DNA of 64,000 nucleotides from UBA3069 sp050633465 (GTDB lineage: Bacteria > Pseudomonadota > Alphaproteobacteria > Rhodobacterales > Rhodobacteraceae), in contig JBOEGO010000002.1 of assembly GCA_050633465.1 (NCBI GenBank), forward strand, positions 1 to 64,000. The letters run 5' to 3'. Under the pieces are notes generated by a model. It had not been told where the DNA came from, did not search any database, and saw only the letters and a program-made list of their open reading frames with translations. Of the stretch, positions 1-7,870 are shown piece after piece. Each line of letters begins with the position of its first letter. Within the stretch, counting starts at the first letter, position 1. Both the position numbers and the translations under genes were made by a program.

Positions 1-375
1 GTCAAGGGCGACATCCACGACATCGGCAAAAACCTGGTGTCGATGATGATGGAAGGCGCGGGATTCGAGGTGATCGACCTGGGCATCAACAATGATGTCG
101 ACAGCTATCTGGGCGCATTGGAAAGCGAACAACCCGATATTCTGGGCATGTCCGCCCTGCTGACCACCACCATGCCCTATATGAAGGTGGTGATTGATAC
201 CCTGGCTGAAAAAGGCCTGCGTGACGATTTCATCGTGCTGGTCGGCGGCGCCCCCCTGAACGAGGAATTCGGCAAGGCCATCGGCGCCGATGCCTATTGC
301 CGTGACGCCGCAGTGGCCGTGGAAACCGCCAAGGCATTTGTGGCGCGCAAACACAACCAACGCGCCGGGGCCTGA
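1..375 (+). CDS. Corrinoid (B12-binding) methyl-carrier protein, 3' part only
   Basis: The gene enters from the left edge in frame 1 and ends at TGA 373-375, leaving 124 residues. Seen: the cobalamin-binding motif DxHxxG at fragment residues 4-9 (DIHDIG), whose His is the lower cobalt ligand in this family, then SALLTTTMP and GGAPL, which line the nucleotide tail of B12. This is the C-terminal Rossmann-like B12 domain of corrinoid proteins that carry a methyl group between a substrate-specific methyltransferase (MtaB/MtbB/MttB type) and a corrinoid:folate or other acceptor. The N-terminal helical domain and the substrate methyltransferase lie outside the window, so the methyl donor is unknown. 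The next gene (DUF1638) follows after about 70 bp and is probably co-transcribed. Confidence 0.9.
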   Translation, partial: VKGDIHDIGKNLVSMMMEGAGFEVIDLGINNDVDSYLGALESEQPDILGMSALLTTTMPYMKVVIDTLAEKGLRDDFIVLVGGAPLNEEFGKAIGADAYCRDAAVAVETAKAFVARKHNQRAGA

Positions 376-445
376 CCCTTTTTGCGCAGTTGCACAGGGA
401 ACGGCCCGCGCCACCTGCGGGCCGTTTCGCATTCAGGAGCAGGAC

Positions 446-1093
446 ATGGACCAAATCCCCAGCGATGACAGCCTGACCCGCAACGGGTTGCCTGCTCCCG
501 AAACCCCGAAATCGCGCCTGCTGCTGATCGCCTGCGGTGCCATCGCCCGCGAGGTGCTGGCGATCACATCGGCCAATGGTTGGGACCATATGGACCTGAC
601 CTGCCTGCCCGCGATCCTGCACAACACTCCCGATAAAATCACCGATGCGGTGCGCGCCGCCGTCGAAAAACACCGCGCTGATTACGCACGCATTTTCGTG
701 CTATATGCCGATTGTGGCACCGGCGGGCAGTTGCAAACCGCCTGCAATGACATGGGCGTGGATATGTTGCAGGGTCCGCATTGCTACAGCTTTTTCGAGG
801 GAAATGAACGCTTTGCCCGCCATAGTGACAGTGAATTCACCAGCTTTTACCTGACCGACTTTCTGGTGCGCCAGTTCGATGCCTTTGTCTGGGAACCGCT
901 TGGCCTTGATCGCCACCCCGATTTGCGGGACATGTATTTTGGCCATTACACCACGCTGGTCTATCAGGCCCAAACCGATGACCCCGCCCTGAACGCCAAG
1001 GCGGAACAGGCCGCAAAACGGCTGGGGCTGCAATACCAGCGCCGCTTTACCGGCTATGGCGATCTGGAAAGCGAACTAAAAACCCACGCCTGA
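446..1093 (+). CDS. DUF1638 domain-containing protein
   Basis: A 215-residue protein. The ATG at 446 was chosen because AGGAGCAGGA lies just upstream (about 434-444); a longer open frame upstream has no such site. It matches the DUF1638 family, whose biochemical role is unknown. Visible features: a hydrophobic strand LLLIACGAIA near residue 26, a Cys-containing loop (LYADCGTGG, about residues 90-98) and an aromatic-rich C-terminal half (FYLTDFLVRQFDAFVWEPLGL). There is no signal peptide or membrane segment, so it is probably cytoplasmic. It lies directly behind a corrinoid-protein gene, which suggests a role in B12-dependent one-carbon transfer. That role is inferred from position only. Its TGA directly abuts the opposing stop of the next gene. 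Confidence 0.8.
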   Translation: MDQIPSDDSLTRNGLPAPETPKSRLLLIACGAIAREVLAITSANGWDHMDLTCLPAILHNTPDKITDAVRAAVEKHRADYARIFVLYADCGTGGQLQTACNDMGVDMLQGPHCYSFFEGNERFARHSDSEFTSFYLTDFLVRQFDAFVWEPLGLDRHPDLRDMYFGHYTTLVYQAQTDDPALNAKAEQAAKRLGLQYQRRFTGYGDLESELKTHA

Positions 1094-1483
1094 TCAAACG
1101 TGAAGCTGATACCACAGCACCACATCCTTGATCCAGATATCGCCACCATCCAGAATGAACCGGATCGGGTAATTCGGCTTGATACAGACCTCGGGCACAG
1201 CTGCTTTGTAGGGGAATATCACCTGCACCATGCGGGTGTTGGATTTGTTGTATGGCTCCTTTGAAATGACACGGCGGTTCATTTCGATCTGTAATGTGGT
1301 GCGTTTGCTGGGCTGCACTTCGAATTGAAAAATCAGCTGCGCTTTATCCGCTCCCAGCACCAGATTGTCGGGCAGACGGATGTCAAAATCCTTCCAACGG
1401 CGCTCAATCCCGTCGCCTGCGGCCTCTTGTTGTAATTTGAACGGACCGGCGTGAATCACCTGATAATCGGCCAATGTGCCCAT
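1094..1483 (-). CDS. Hypothetical protein, beta-strand rich
   Basis: A 129-residue protein of no recognised family. The start at 1483 (MGTLADYQ) is set by AGGAGAA six bases upstream on the minus strand; an upstream ATG at 1516 lacks such a site. The sequence alternates hydrophobic and polar residues (LIFQFEVQ, TTLQIEMN, MVQVIFPYK, IRFILDGGDIWIKDVVLWYQL), which suggests a small beta-sandwich. There is one Cys, no signal peptide and no membrane helix. Its stop codon abuts that of the DUF1638 gene, the two forming TGATCA, so the genes converge with no spacer and no terminator between them. No function is proposed. The strong ribosome site and protein-like composition argue that it is real. Confidence 0.7.
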   Translation of the reverse strand: MGTLADYQVIHAGPFKLQQEAAGDGIERRWKDFDIRLPDNLVLGADKAQLIFQFEVQPSKRTTLQIEMNRRVISKEPYNKSNTRMVQVIFPYKAAVPEVCIKPNYPIRFILDGGDIWIKDVVLWYQLHV

Positions 1484-1598
1484 GGTTCTTCTCCTTATGG
1501 CTTTAACAAATGCCAACAGGATAAGGGCAAAACGGATTCGCTAAACCACAAGTTGTGAAACATCCGCAATCCGGCGCAAACCCGCCCATTCACCGCAA

Positions 1599-1637
1599 AC
1601 GGGATGGCGGGCGGGGCGATGCGCCAGCGAGCGCCGT
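1599..1637. repeat. Interspersed GC-rich repeat, copy 1
   Basis: The sequence from 1599 begins ACGGGATGGCGGGCGGGGCG and ends AGCGCCGT. It recurs at 9337-9378 with the first 20 bases identical and a slightly different centre. This copy lies upstream of the minus-strand hypothetical gene, just past the sufE stop. It looks like a short REP-like intergenic element. No coding role is seen. Confidence 0.6.
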
Positions 1638-1641
1638 TTGA

Positions 1642-2049
1642 TCAGCCCGCCGCGGCAACCTCGCGGATACGTTCGATCATGGCACGCACCCCGTTGGATC
1701 GCTGCGCCGACAAATGTTCTGTCAGCCCCAACCGCCCCAGTTCCGCCGCAGCGTCCACACCCGCCACATCCGCCAGGGGCAGGTCATTGAACAATGAACG
1801 CAACACGGCAATCAACCCGCGCACGATCAACGCGTCGCTGTCGCCATCAAACCGGAAATTTCCACCCGTCACATCGGTGTGCAACCAGACCTGACTGGCG
1901 CAGCCGTCCACCTTGGTGGCGGGCACCTTCAGCGCATCATCCAGCGGGTCCATTGCCTTGCCCAATTCGATCACATGGCGATACCGGTCTTCCCAGTCCT
2001 CCAGAAATTCGAAATCTTCGACAATATCTTCGAATGCTGCGCTTGCCAT
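1642..2049 (-). CDS. sufE: SufE family cysteine desulfuration protein
   Basis: A 135-residue protein starting MASAAFEDIV. The ATG at 2049 is preceded by AAGGGCAGG, so it is preferred to an upstream ATG at 2079. SufE accepts persulfide sulfur from the cysteine desulfurase SufS and passes it to the Fe-S scaffold in the cytoplasm. The active Cys lies at residue 50 in VDGCASQVW, the family's signature loop, and the length fits (about 140). The other suf genes are not in this window. The lone position is common in Rhodobacteraceae. No cotranscribed partner is evident, since the next minus-strand gene is over 150 bp away and separated by a repeat. Confidence 0.92.
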   Translation of the reverse strand: MASAAFEDIVEDFEFLEDWEDRYRHVIELGKAMDPLDDALKVPATKVDGCASQVWLHTDVTGGNFRFDGDSDALIVRGLIAVLRSLFNDLPLADVAGVDAAAELGRLGLTEHLSAQRSNGVRAMIERIREVAAAG

Positions 2050-2171
2050 GGCCCTGCCCTTTGCGGTTGCGACCATCAACTATGCACCCCGATGCCAAAG
2101 GTCCAGTGCCTTGCGCCTTTTCAAGCCGTCAAATTTGCGGTAACCCGTTGAAAAAGAGCGTGAGGCACAAC

Positions 2172-2660
2172 ATGCGGACTCCACTGGCGGCCCTTCTGAT
2201 TGCAACCCTGATCCTGCCCGGATGCGGATCACGATTAAACCCGTTCAACTGGTTTGGCCGTGGTCAGGTCGAAGCGGTGCAAACCGGCGACACCGTTAAT
2301 CCGTTGTTGCCGCAACGCTCGCGCCTGAAACCAAAAGAGGTGCCATACCAAGGCCGCCTGATCGACCAGATCACCGACGTAAAGGTCGAGCGAATCCCCG
2401 GCGGTGCCGTGGTGCGCGTGACCGGCGTTGCTGTGCGTCAGGGCTCCTATGATGTGCGCCTTGCCCCCGCAGCCAAGCAAGAAACCAAGGGCACACTGGT
2501 GCTGGAACTGCTGGCGGTTCTGCCCGGACGCCGCACCAACCAAGGCACCACGGCCAGCCGCACGGTAACCGCCGCGATTGATCTGACGGAACAGGACCTG
2601 TTCGGCATCCGCACCATCCGCGTGCAGGGTGCGCGCAACGCCGCCACCTCGCGCCGCTAG
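2172..2660 (+). CDS. Putative lipoprotein of unknown function
   Basis: A 162-residue protein starting MRTPLAALLIATLILPGC. The hydrophobic leader ends in a lipobox (LPGC, Cys18), so it is expected to be processed by signal peptidase II and anchored in a membrane, probably the outer one. The rest is a soluble domain with alternating strands (VKVERIPGGAVVRVTGVAV, GTLVLELLAVLPG). I do not recognise the family. It is divergent from sufE, and a bidirectional terminator separates it from rnd. The open frame extends much further upstream (from 1794), but that part overlaps sufE and lacks a start signal, so only the lipoprotein start is credible. Confidence 0.75.
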   Translation: MRTPLAALLIATLILPGCGSRLNPFNWFGRGQVEAVQTGDTVNPLLPQRSRLKPKEVPYQGRLIDQITDVKVERIPGGAVVRVTGVAVRQGSYDVRLAPAAKQETKGTLVLELLAVLPGRRTNQGTTASRTVTAAIDLTEQDLFGIRTIRVQGARNAATSRR

Positions 2661-2684
2661 GCCGCCCGATCCATTTCAACGAAA

Positions 2685-2715
2685 AAGGGCGGCCCCGATC
2701 AGGCCGCCCTTTTAT
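2685..2715. terminator. Bidirectional rho-independent terminator
   Basis: A perfect 10-bp stem AAGGGCGGCC (2685-2694) / GGCCGCCCTT (2702-2711) with a 7-base loop. An A run precedes the stem and a T run follows it, so it can end both the lipoprotein transcript and the convergent rnd transcript. Confidence 0.85.
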
Positions 2716-2736
2716 ATTCCAATAGCGATCAATGCC

Positions 2737-3894
2737 TTACAGCTCGATCACCTTGACCGTGCTGCCCTTGGCTGCCAATGCGATTTCGCCATTGCACAGG
2801 CGCAGCGCATCATCGCCAAACACCTCTTTGCGCCAGCCCTTCAGCGCAGGAACATCGCGCAAACCGCCCGCGATCCCGTCCAGATCGGATGCAGGGGCGA
2901 TTAGCCGTGCGGCCACGCCCGTGGCCTCGGTCTTGGCCTTTAGCAGCACCCGCAACAGGTCGGCCAATGCCGGATTGACCTGCAATTTGTCGCGGCTGGT
3001 GTTGGGTTTGGGCATATCTTCGGGTTTGCAATCCAACCCGCGTTTGACGGCGGCCAGAATGCCATCGGCGATGTCACCCTTGCGGGCCTCGCGCAGCAAC
3101 AGGCGCGAACGGCCCAGATCGTTCATACTGGCGGGTTTGGTCGATGCCAGTTCCACCAATGCATCGTCTTTGTAGACGCGGCTGCGCGGAATGTTGCGCG
3201 CCTGTGCGTATTCTTCGCGAAACGCGGCCAATTCACGCACGATGGCCAGAAACTTGCTGGAATTGGTGCGGGTTTTCACCCGTTTCCATGCCTCGGCGGG
3301 GCGGGTGATATAGGTTTCTGGATCGGTCAGAATGGCCAGTTCTTCTTCTACCCATTTGCCGCGCCCGTCTTTTTCCAGCTCTGCTTTCAGATATTCGTAA
3401 ATCTTGCGCAGATGGGTCACATCGGCCAGCGCATAGGTTTTTTGCGCATCGGTCAGCGGGCGGCGCGACCAATCGGTAAAGCGCGAGGTTTTGTCCAGCC
3501 CTTCCTTGGCAATCTTGCGCACCAGGGTTTCATAACCCACCTGCTCGCCAAATCCACAGACCATCGCGGCGACCTGCGTGTCAAACATCGGCGCGGGGAT
3601 CACCCCGTTATCAACGAAAAAGATTTCCAGATCCTGACGCGCGGCATGGAACACCTTGACCACGTTCAGATCGCGGAACAGGTCCATCATCGGTTCCAGA
3701 TCAATCCCATCGGCCAGCGGATCGACCAATACCGCGTTTTCATCGCCGTCACCGGGCATCGCCAATTGAACCAGACACAGTTTCGACCAATAGGTGCGTT
3801 CGCGCAGAAATTCGGTATCGACGGTGACATAGGGGTGATTGGCGGCTTCTTTGCAGAATACTGCCAGCTCTTGCGTGGTCGTCAGTGTTTTCAT
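2737..3894 (-). CDS. rnd: Ribonuclease D
   Basis: A 385-residue 3'-5' exoribonuclease that trims tRNA and other structured RNA precursors in the cytoplasm. Seen: DEDD exonuclease motifs, Exo I VDTEF (Asp26, Glu28), Exo II with Asp88 (HAARQDLE) and Exo III YALAD (Tyr154, Asp158), which together bind two metal ions. An HRDC helical domain follows at about residues 205-290 and a second helical region near the end, as in E. coli RNase D (375 residues). It lies downstream of purM-purN on the same strand with a gap of about 90 bp and may be read from that operon or its own promoter. Confidence 0.95.
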   Translation of the reverse strand: MKTLTTTQELAVFCKEAANHPYVTVDTEFLRERTYWSKLCLVQLAMPGDGDENAVLVDPLADGIDLEPMMDLFRDLNVVKVFHAARQDLEIFFVDNGVIPAPMFDTQVAAMVCGFGEQVGYETLVRKIAKEGLDKTSRFTDWSRRPLTDAQKTYALADVTHLRKIYEYLKAELEKDGRGKWVEEELAILTDPETYITRPAEAWKRVKTRTNSSKFLAIVRELAAFREEYAQARNIPRSRVYKDDALVELASTKPASMNDLGRSRLLLREARKGDIADGILAAVKRGLDCKPEDMPKPNTSRDKLQVNPALADLLRVLLKAKTEATGVAARLIAPASDLDGIAGGLRDVPALKGWRKEVFGDDALRLCNGEIALAAKGSTVKVIEL

Positions 3895-3987
3895 TTGGTT
3901 CTGTGTTCCGGTTGGGTGCGGGCGTTCGTCGCCCCGTTGATGGATGCGGCGTCTTACGTCAATGCGGCGCCAAATAAAAGGGCGCGC

Positions 3988-4581
3988 CTAACCTTGCGGC
4001 GAATGATGCTCGCCCAATGCAAATGCTTTTAAGGTCGCAGGGTATAGTTTGTGTTCCTCGACCAGCACCTTGGCGGCCAGTGAATCGGGCGTGTCATCGG
4101 GGGTGATGGTCACATGGGCCTGCCCCAAAATCGGGCCGTCATCCAGTTCGGCGGTGACCAGATGCACCGTGCATCCCGCCTGTGCATCGCCTGCTTCAAT
4201 CGCGCGGGCGTGGGTGTGCAACCCTTTGTATTTCGGCAGCAATGACGGGTGGATATTCAGCATCCGGCCATTGAACCGGCGGGTGAATTCCGGTGTCAGA
4301 ATGCGCATGAAACCGGCCAGACACAGGATATCGGGCCGGGCCGCATCAATATGGTGCAACAGGGCGGCTTCAAATGCGGCGCGGTCCTTGCCGAATGGTT
4401 TATGATCCACCGCCGCCACGGGCACACCCATTTCCGCGGCCTTGACCAGCCCGCCCGCGTCAGGATCGTTGGAGGCGACCAACACAGGGTCGGCCCATCC
4501 ACCCGCCTGCATATCCTGCACCAGCCGGACCATATTGGACCCGCCACCGGAAATCAGGATCGCAACGCGTTTTTTGCTCAT
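3988..4581 (-). CDS. purN: Phosphoribosylglycinamide formyltransferase
   Basis: A 197-residue enzyme of de novo purine synthesis. It transfers a formyl group from 10-formyl-THF to GAR. Seen: the phosphate-binding loop SGGGSN (residues 11-16) and the catalytic set Asn109 and His111 in NIHPSLLP with Asp147 in AELDDGPI. The length fits E. coli PurN (212). The start at 4581 overlaps the purM stop as ATGA, indicating translational coupling. A longer frame reaching 4800 is only purM in another frame. The purMN pair encodes steps 5 and 3 of the pathway and is a standard operon. Confidence 0.96.
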   Translation of the reverse strand: MSKKRVAILISGGGSNMVRLVQDMQAGGWADPVLVASNDPDAGGLVKAAEMGVPVAAVDHKPFGKDRAAFEAALLHHIDAARPDILCLAGFMRILTPEFTRRFNGRMLNIHPSLLPKYKGLHTHARAIEAGDAQAGCTVHLVTAELDDGPILGQAHVTITPDDTPDSLAAKVLVEEHKLYPATLKAFALGEHHSPQG

Positions 4582-5624
4582 GCAAGGCTGCCCGAATAGG
4601 CCATGCCCGCATCGGCCGTCACATGGCCCAGCCGGTAAACGGTTTCGCCCTCGGCCTGCAACAGCGCGGTCAAGGCATCGGCACGCTCCGCCGATACCGA
4701 CAGGATCATGCCCACGCCGCAGTTGAATGTTTTCAGCATCTCGGCCTGTTCCATGCCACCGGTTTGCATCAGCCAGTTGAACACGCCGGGCAATTCCCAT
4801 GTGTCCAGATCAATCGTTGCACCCATGCCCTCGGGCAGGACACGGGGCAGGTTTTCGGTCAACCCGCCGCCGGTGATATGGGCCAGCGCATGCACGCCCC
4901 CTGCCCGCACCGCCGCCAGCGATTGTTTCACATACAAACGCGTCGGCGCCAGCAGCGCCTGACCCAGCGTGCCATCACCCCACGGGCAATCCGCTTCCCA
5001 GCCAAGGCCGGACATTTCAACCAGCTTGCGCACCAGGCTATACCCGTTGGAATGCACCCCGTTAGACGCCAGCCCCAACAACACATCGCCCGCCACCACA
5101 CCATCGGGCAGGGTCGCGCCGCGCTCCATCGCGCCCACGGCAAAACCGGCCAGATCGAAATCACCGTCATGATACATGCCCGGCATTTCCGCAGTTTCGC
5201 CGCCGATCAATGCGCAACCCGACTGCACACAGCCCTCTGCGATGCCTTCGACCACGGTTGCGGCCTGATCCAGCTCCAGCTTGCCGGTGGCGAAATAATC
5301 CAGAAAAAACAGCGGCTCGGCACCCTGACACACCAGATCGTTGACGCACATGGCGACCAGATCAATGCCCACGGTGTCATAATACCCGGTGTCAATCGCG
5401 ATGCGCAGCTTGGTGCCCACACCGTCGGTGGCCCCCACCAGCACCGGATCATCATATCCTGCGCCCTTTAGATCGAACAACGCGCCAAACCCGCCAAGGC
5501 CCGACATCACGCCGGGGCGCGTGGTGCGTTTGGCCGCCGGTTTGATCCGTTCCACCAGCGCATTGCCTGCGTCAATATCCACGCCCGCATCGGCATAGGT
5601 GATCGCGTTCTTCTTATCGGTCAT
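4578..5624 (-). CDS. purM: Phosphoribosylformylglycinamidine cyclo-ligase (AIR synthetase)
   Basis: A 348-residue cytoplasmic enzyme that closes the imidazole ring using ATP to give AIR. Seen: the N-terminal segment ITYADAGVDIDAGN and the glycine-rich GATDGVGTKLRIA (residues about 63-75), both signatures of the PurM/PurL/ThiL ATP-binding fold, then VNDLVCQGAEPLFFLDY. Full length (E. coli 345). It is first in the purM-purN operon and overlaps purN by 4 bp. The tRNA gene upstream reads in the opposite direction. Confidence 0.97.
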   Translation of the reverse strand: MTDKKNAITYADAGVDIDAGNALVERIKPAAKRTTRPGVMSGLGGFGALFDLKGAGYDDPVLVGATDGVGTKLRIAIDTGYYDTVGIDLVAMCVNDLVCQGAEPLFFLDYFATGKLELDQAATVVEGIAEGCVQSGCALIGGETAEMPGMYHDGDFDLAGFAVGAMERGATLPDGVVAGDVLLGLASNGVHSNGYSLVRKLVEMSGLGWEADCPWGDGTLGQALLAPTRLYVKQSLAAVRAGGVHALAHITGGGLTENLPRVLPEGMGATIDLDTWELPGVFNWLMQTGGMEQAEMLKTFNCGVGMILSVSAERADALTALLQAEGETVYRLGHVTADAGMAYSGSLA

Positions 5625-5754
5625 GGCAGGCTCCGTTTTCGGCTGTGCGTGTCTTGCCGCGCGGGTTAAATGAAACGGGGTCGCAACGCAATGTGAAAGG
5701 CGCCGCGAAAGCCTTGACCATCGGGCGTGATGTGCCTAGCAAAGGGCGCATGGC

Positions 5755-5830
5755 GGGCCTGTAGCTCAACGGTTAGAGCAGAGCGCTCATAACGCTTTGG
5801 TTGGGGGTTCAAATCCCTCCGGGCCTACCA
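5755..5830 (+). tRNA. tRNA with CAU anticodon (tRNA-Ile2 or elongator tRNA-Met)
   Basis: A 76-nt cloverleaf with an encoded CCA end. The acceptor GGGCCTG pairs with CGGGCCT (two G-U pairs), the D-arm is GCTC/GAGC, the anticodon stem is GAGCG/CGCTT with loop CTCATAA (anticodon CAT, 5788-5790), and the T-arm GGGGG/CCCTC closes TTCAAAT. The initiator-type acceptor mismatch and GGG/CCC anticodon stem are absent, so it is not tRNA-fMet. I lean to tRNA-Ile2, whose C34 is changed to lysidine, but elongator Met cannot be excluded by eye. Confidence 0.9.
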
Positions 5831-5924
5831 TCTTGCCCCTCCGCCCAAAAATTAGGCAACACCGCAGCAAAATGCCAAAATACGCGCCCGCTCCATTTAC
5901 AATTCGCACGCGCAGCATGATGCA

Positions 5925-6515
5925 ATGGCTATGAGCAACCGGCTTTCCATTGTTGTCGTCGAAAAGGACCGTGACCGCGCCCTTTTGATCGTCGATTCCC
6001 TGCGTGATGCGGGCGATTTCGACATCCATGTCATTGCCGAAGCCACCGGACTGGCGCGGCGCATTTCCGAACGCCAGCCCGATGTGGTCCTGATCGACAT
6101 CACCAACCCGTCCCGCGATATGTTAGAGGAACTGGCACTGGCATCCGGCCCGCTGGACCGCCCCGTGGCGATGTTTGTCGACCGGTCCGACGACGGGCTG
6201 ACCAAGGCCGCAATCGAGGCAGGCGTGTCCGCCTATGTGGTCGATGGCCTGCAACCCGCCCGCCTGAAACCGATTCTGGATGCCGCCGTGACGCGGTTTC
6301 ACATGTTCCAGCGGATGCGCACCGAACTGGCCGCCACCAAACAGGCACTGGAAGAACGCAAAGTCATTGATCGCGCCAAGGGCATGTTGATGAAGGCCAA
6401 AGGCATCACCGAAGAACAGGCCTATGCCCTGCTGCGCAAAACCGCGATGGATCAGGGCCGCCGCGTCGCCGATGTGGCCGAGGCATTGGTCACAGCCGCC
6501 GGATTGCTGTCATGA
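5925..6515 (+). CDS. nasT: ANTAR-domain antitermination regulator NasT
   Basis: A 196-residue RNA-binding regulator. Residues about 8-125 form a response-regulator-like domain with Asp58 (VVLIDIT). The usual conserved Lys region reads MFVDRSD, so phosphorylation may not be how it works. Residues about 138-192 form an ANTAR domain (ERKVIDRAKGMLMKAKGIT, then AYALLRKTAMDQGRRV). In characterised systems NasT is held by the nitrate sensor NasS. When freed, it binds paired hexaloop hairpins in the nas leader and prevents termination. The nasS gene overlaps by ATGA, and a matching leader lies just downstream of nasS. An in-frame ATG at 5931 is an alternative start; neither has a strong ribosome site. 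Confidence 0.93.
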   Translation: MAMSNRLSIVVVEKDRDRALLIVDSLRDAGDFDIHVIAEATGLARRISERQPDVVLIDITNPSRDMLEELALASGPLDRPVAMFVDRSDDGLTKAAIEAGVSAYVVDGLQPARLKPILDAAVTRFHMFQRMRTELAATKQALEERKVIDRAKGMLMKAKGITEEQAYALLRKTAMDQGRRVADVAEALVTAAGLLS

Positions 6516-7690
6516 AGGGCGCGGCGCTGTCTGTCGGCTATGTGCCGCTGGTGGATTCCGCACCGCTGATCGTGGCGCAGGAAATGGGATTCGCCGCAGA
6601 GGAAGGCATATCGCTGGACCTGATCCGCGCGCCCTCCTGGTCATCGCTGCGCGATATGTTGGTGTTTGGCCGCGTCGAAGCAGCCCATATGCTATCGCCC
6701 GTGCCCGTGGCCACGGCCATGGGGCTGGGCGGTGGCGGCGCGGCCCTGTCTGCTGTTTCTGTGCTGTCAATGAATGGCAATGTGATCGGCGTCAGCCGTG
6801 CGCTGGCCAAACGGCTGCGCGACGCTGGCCATGATTTCGCATTCAACGATGCCCGCACCGCAGGGCTGGCCCTGATCGCTGCCGCCAAACCGCGGCTGCG
6901 CATCGGCGTGCCCTTTCCGTTTTCGATGCATGCCGAATTGCTGTATTACTGGCTGTCTGCCCTTGGCCTGCCCGCCCCGCAAAGCATGGACATCTGCACC
7001 GTGCCGCCCTCGCTGATGGCCGATGCCATCGCCGAGGATGAAATAGACGCCTTTTGCGTGGGTGAGCCATGGGGATCTATTGCCGTCGAAAACGGCGTCG
7101 GTGAATTGCTGCTGCCCTGTAGCGCGATCTGGAACGCCGCACCGGAAAAGGTGCTGGCCACCCGCACAGATTGGGCCGCACAGGAACCCGCCCTGCTGGG
7201 TCGTCTGATCCGCGCAGTGTGGCGCGCAGGCCGCTGGCTGTCCGATCCGGCATCCAGCACGCTGGCGGCGGAAATGCTGGGGCGGCAATCCTATCTGGAT
7301 CTGCCTTCCGATGTGCTGGACCGCGCCCTGTCGGGCCGTTTGGTGATTTCGGATCAGGGCGGCGAACGCCACATCCCCGGATTTATCGAATTCCACCGCG
7401 GCGCCGCCAATTTTCCATGGCGCAGTCAGGCGGAATGGATTGCCACGCAACTGGCCGCCCGCACAGGCATGGATCGCGGCGCCGCGACCCGCGCCGCATA
7501 TCACGTGTTTCGCTCCGATCTATACCGAACGGCGATGCGCGACAGCGGCGCGGATATGCCCGCCGCCTCCTCCAAGGTCGAAGGCGCATTACAGATGGAA
7601 ACCGCCGTTTCATCCGAAAACGGTCGGCTGTTTCTGCAACCCAATGCGTTCTTTGATGGCCGCGTTTTTGACCCTTCACAACGTAGCTGA
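6512..7690 (+). CDS. nasS: Nitrate/nitrite sensor NasS
   Basis: A 392-residue protein of the NrtA/CmpA/TauA substrate-binding fold with no signal peptide. It begins directly with the first strand (LSVGYVPLVDSAPLIVAQE), as expected for a cytoplasmic sensor rather than a transporter component. It resembles the nrtA product downstream over shared motifs (AAHMLSPVPVA, GVPFPFSMHAELLYYWLSALG, DAFCVGEPWG). In Paracoccus and Azotobacter, NasS binds NasT without nitrate and releases it with nitrate or nitrite. The start overlaps the nasT stop by 4 bp, so the pair is translationally coupled, suiting a 1:1 complex. The C-terminal 60 residues are low in motif content. Confidence 0.92.
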   Translation: MKGAALSVGYVPLVDSAPLIVAQEMGFAAEEGISLDLIRAPSWSSLRDMLVFGRVEAAHMLSPVPVATAMGLGGGGAALSAVSVLSMNGNVIGVSRALAKRLRDAGHDFAFNDARTAGLALIAAAKPRLRIGVPFPFSMHAELLYYWLSALGLPAPQSMDICTVPPSLMADAIAEDEIDAFCVGEPWGSIAVENGVGELLLPCSAIWNAAPEKVLATRTDWAAQEPALLGRLIRAVWRAGRWLSDPASSTLAAEMLGRQSYLDLPSDVLDRALSGRLVISDQGGERHIPGFIEFHRGAANFPWRSQAEWIATQLAARTGMDRGAATRAAYHVFRSDLYRTAMRDSGADMPAASSKVEGALQMETAVSSENGRLFLQPNAFFDGRVFDPSQRS

Positions 7691-7762
7691 TTATTTTTTG
7701 GGCAAAAAACACCCCCCTTGCTGCATTGCCGCATTTTTTCGCCGCAATCGCACATCCCGCCC

Positions 7763-7792
7763 TTGATCGAACACCCCATTCAGGCATTAGAT
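7763..7792 (+). promoter_or_regulatory. Candidate sigma-70 promoter of the nas operon
   Basis: TTGATC (7763-7768), an 18-base spacer and TTAGAT (7787-7792). Initiation about 7 bases on, near 7799, would begin the RNA immediately before the first leader hairpin. No mapping data are available. Confidence 0.5.
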
Positions 7793-7800
7793 AGACCTAC

Positions 7801-7870
7801 CAGATAGGCAATGGCGTCTGATCTGCACGAATTTCCCAATGAATCTGGGGTGACCTGAGCAAAGCCGCTC
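7801..7870 (+). promoter_or_regulatory. ANTAR (NasT) RNA target: two hexaloop hairpins
   Basis: P1 (7801-7825): the stem CAGAT-AGGC / GTCT-G-ATCTG, with one bulged G, closes the loop AATGGC. P2 (7857-7870): the stem GAGC/GCTC closes the loop AAAGCC. Both loops are six bases with A at position 1 and G at position 4, the signature described for ANTAR targets. The hairpins are 31 bases apart. The P2 loop and 3' strand (7861-7869) are the same bases as the 5' strand of the terminator that follows, so P2 and the terminator cannot coexist. This is the layout expected for NasT-dependent antitermination. Pairings were found by eye. Confidence 0.82.

Noticed and set aside
230..673. Minus-strand frame of 147 codons over the B12 protein and DUF1638 genes
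   Set aside because: Shadow of two well-supported plus-strand genes; no ribosome site and composition typical of antisense of GC-rich codons.
2447..2679. Minus-strand frames over the lipoprotein gene
   Set aside because: Arg/Cys/Pro-rich shadow translations with no start signals.
7836..7854. Stem CCCA/TGGG in the nas leader as a third ANTAR hairpin
   Set aside because: Its loop is 7 bases (ATGAATC), not six, and the GAGC-AAAGCC-GCTC hairpin next to it fits the ANTAR pattern and the overlap with the terminator far better.
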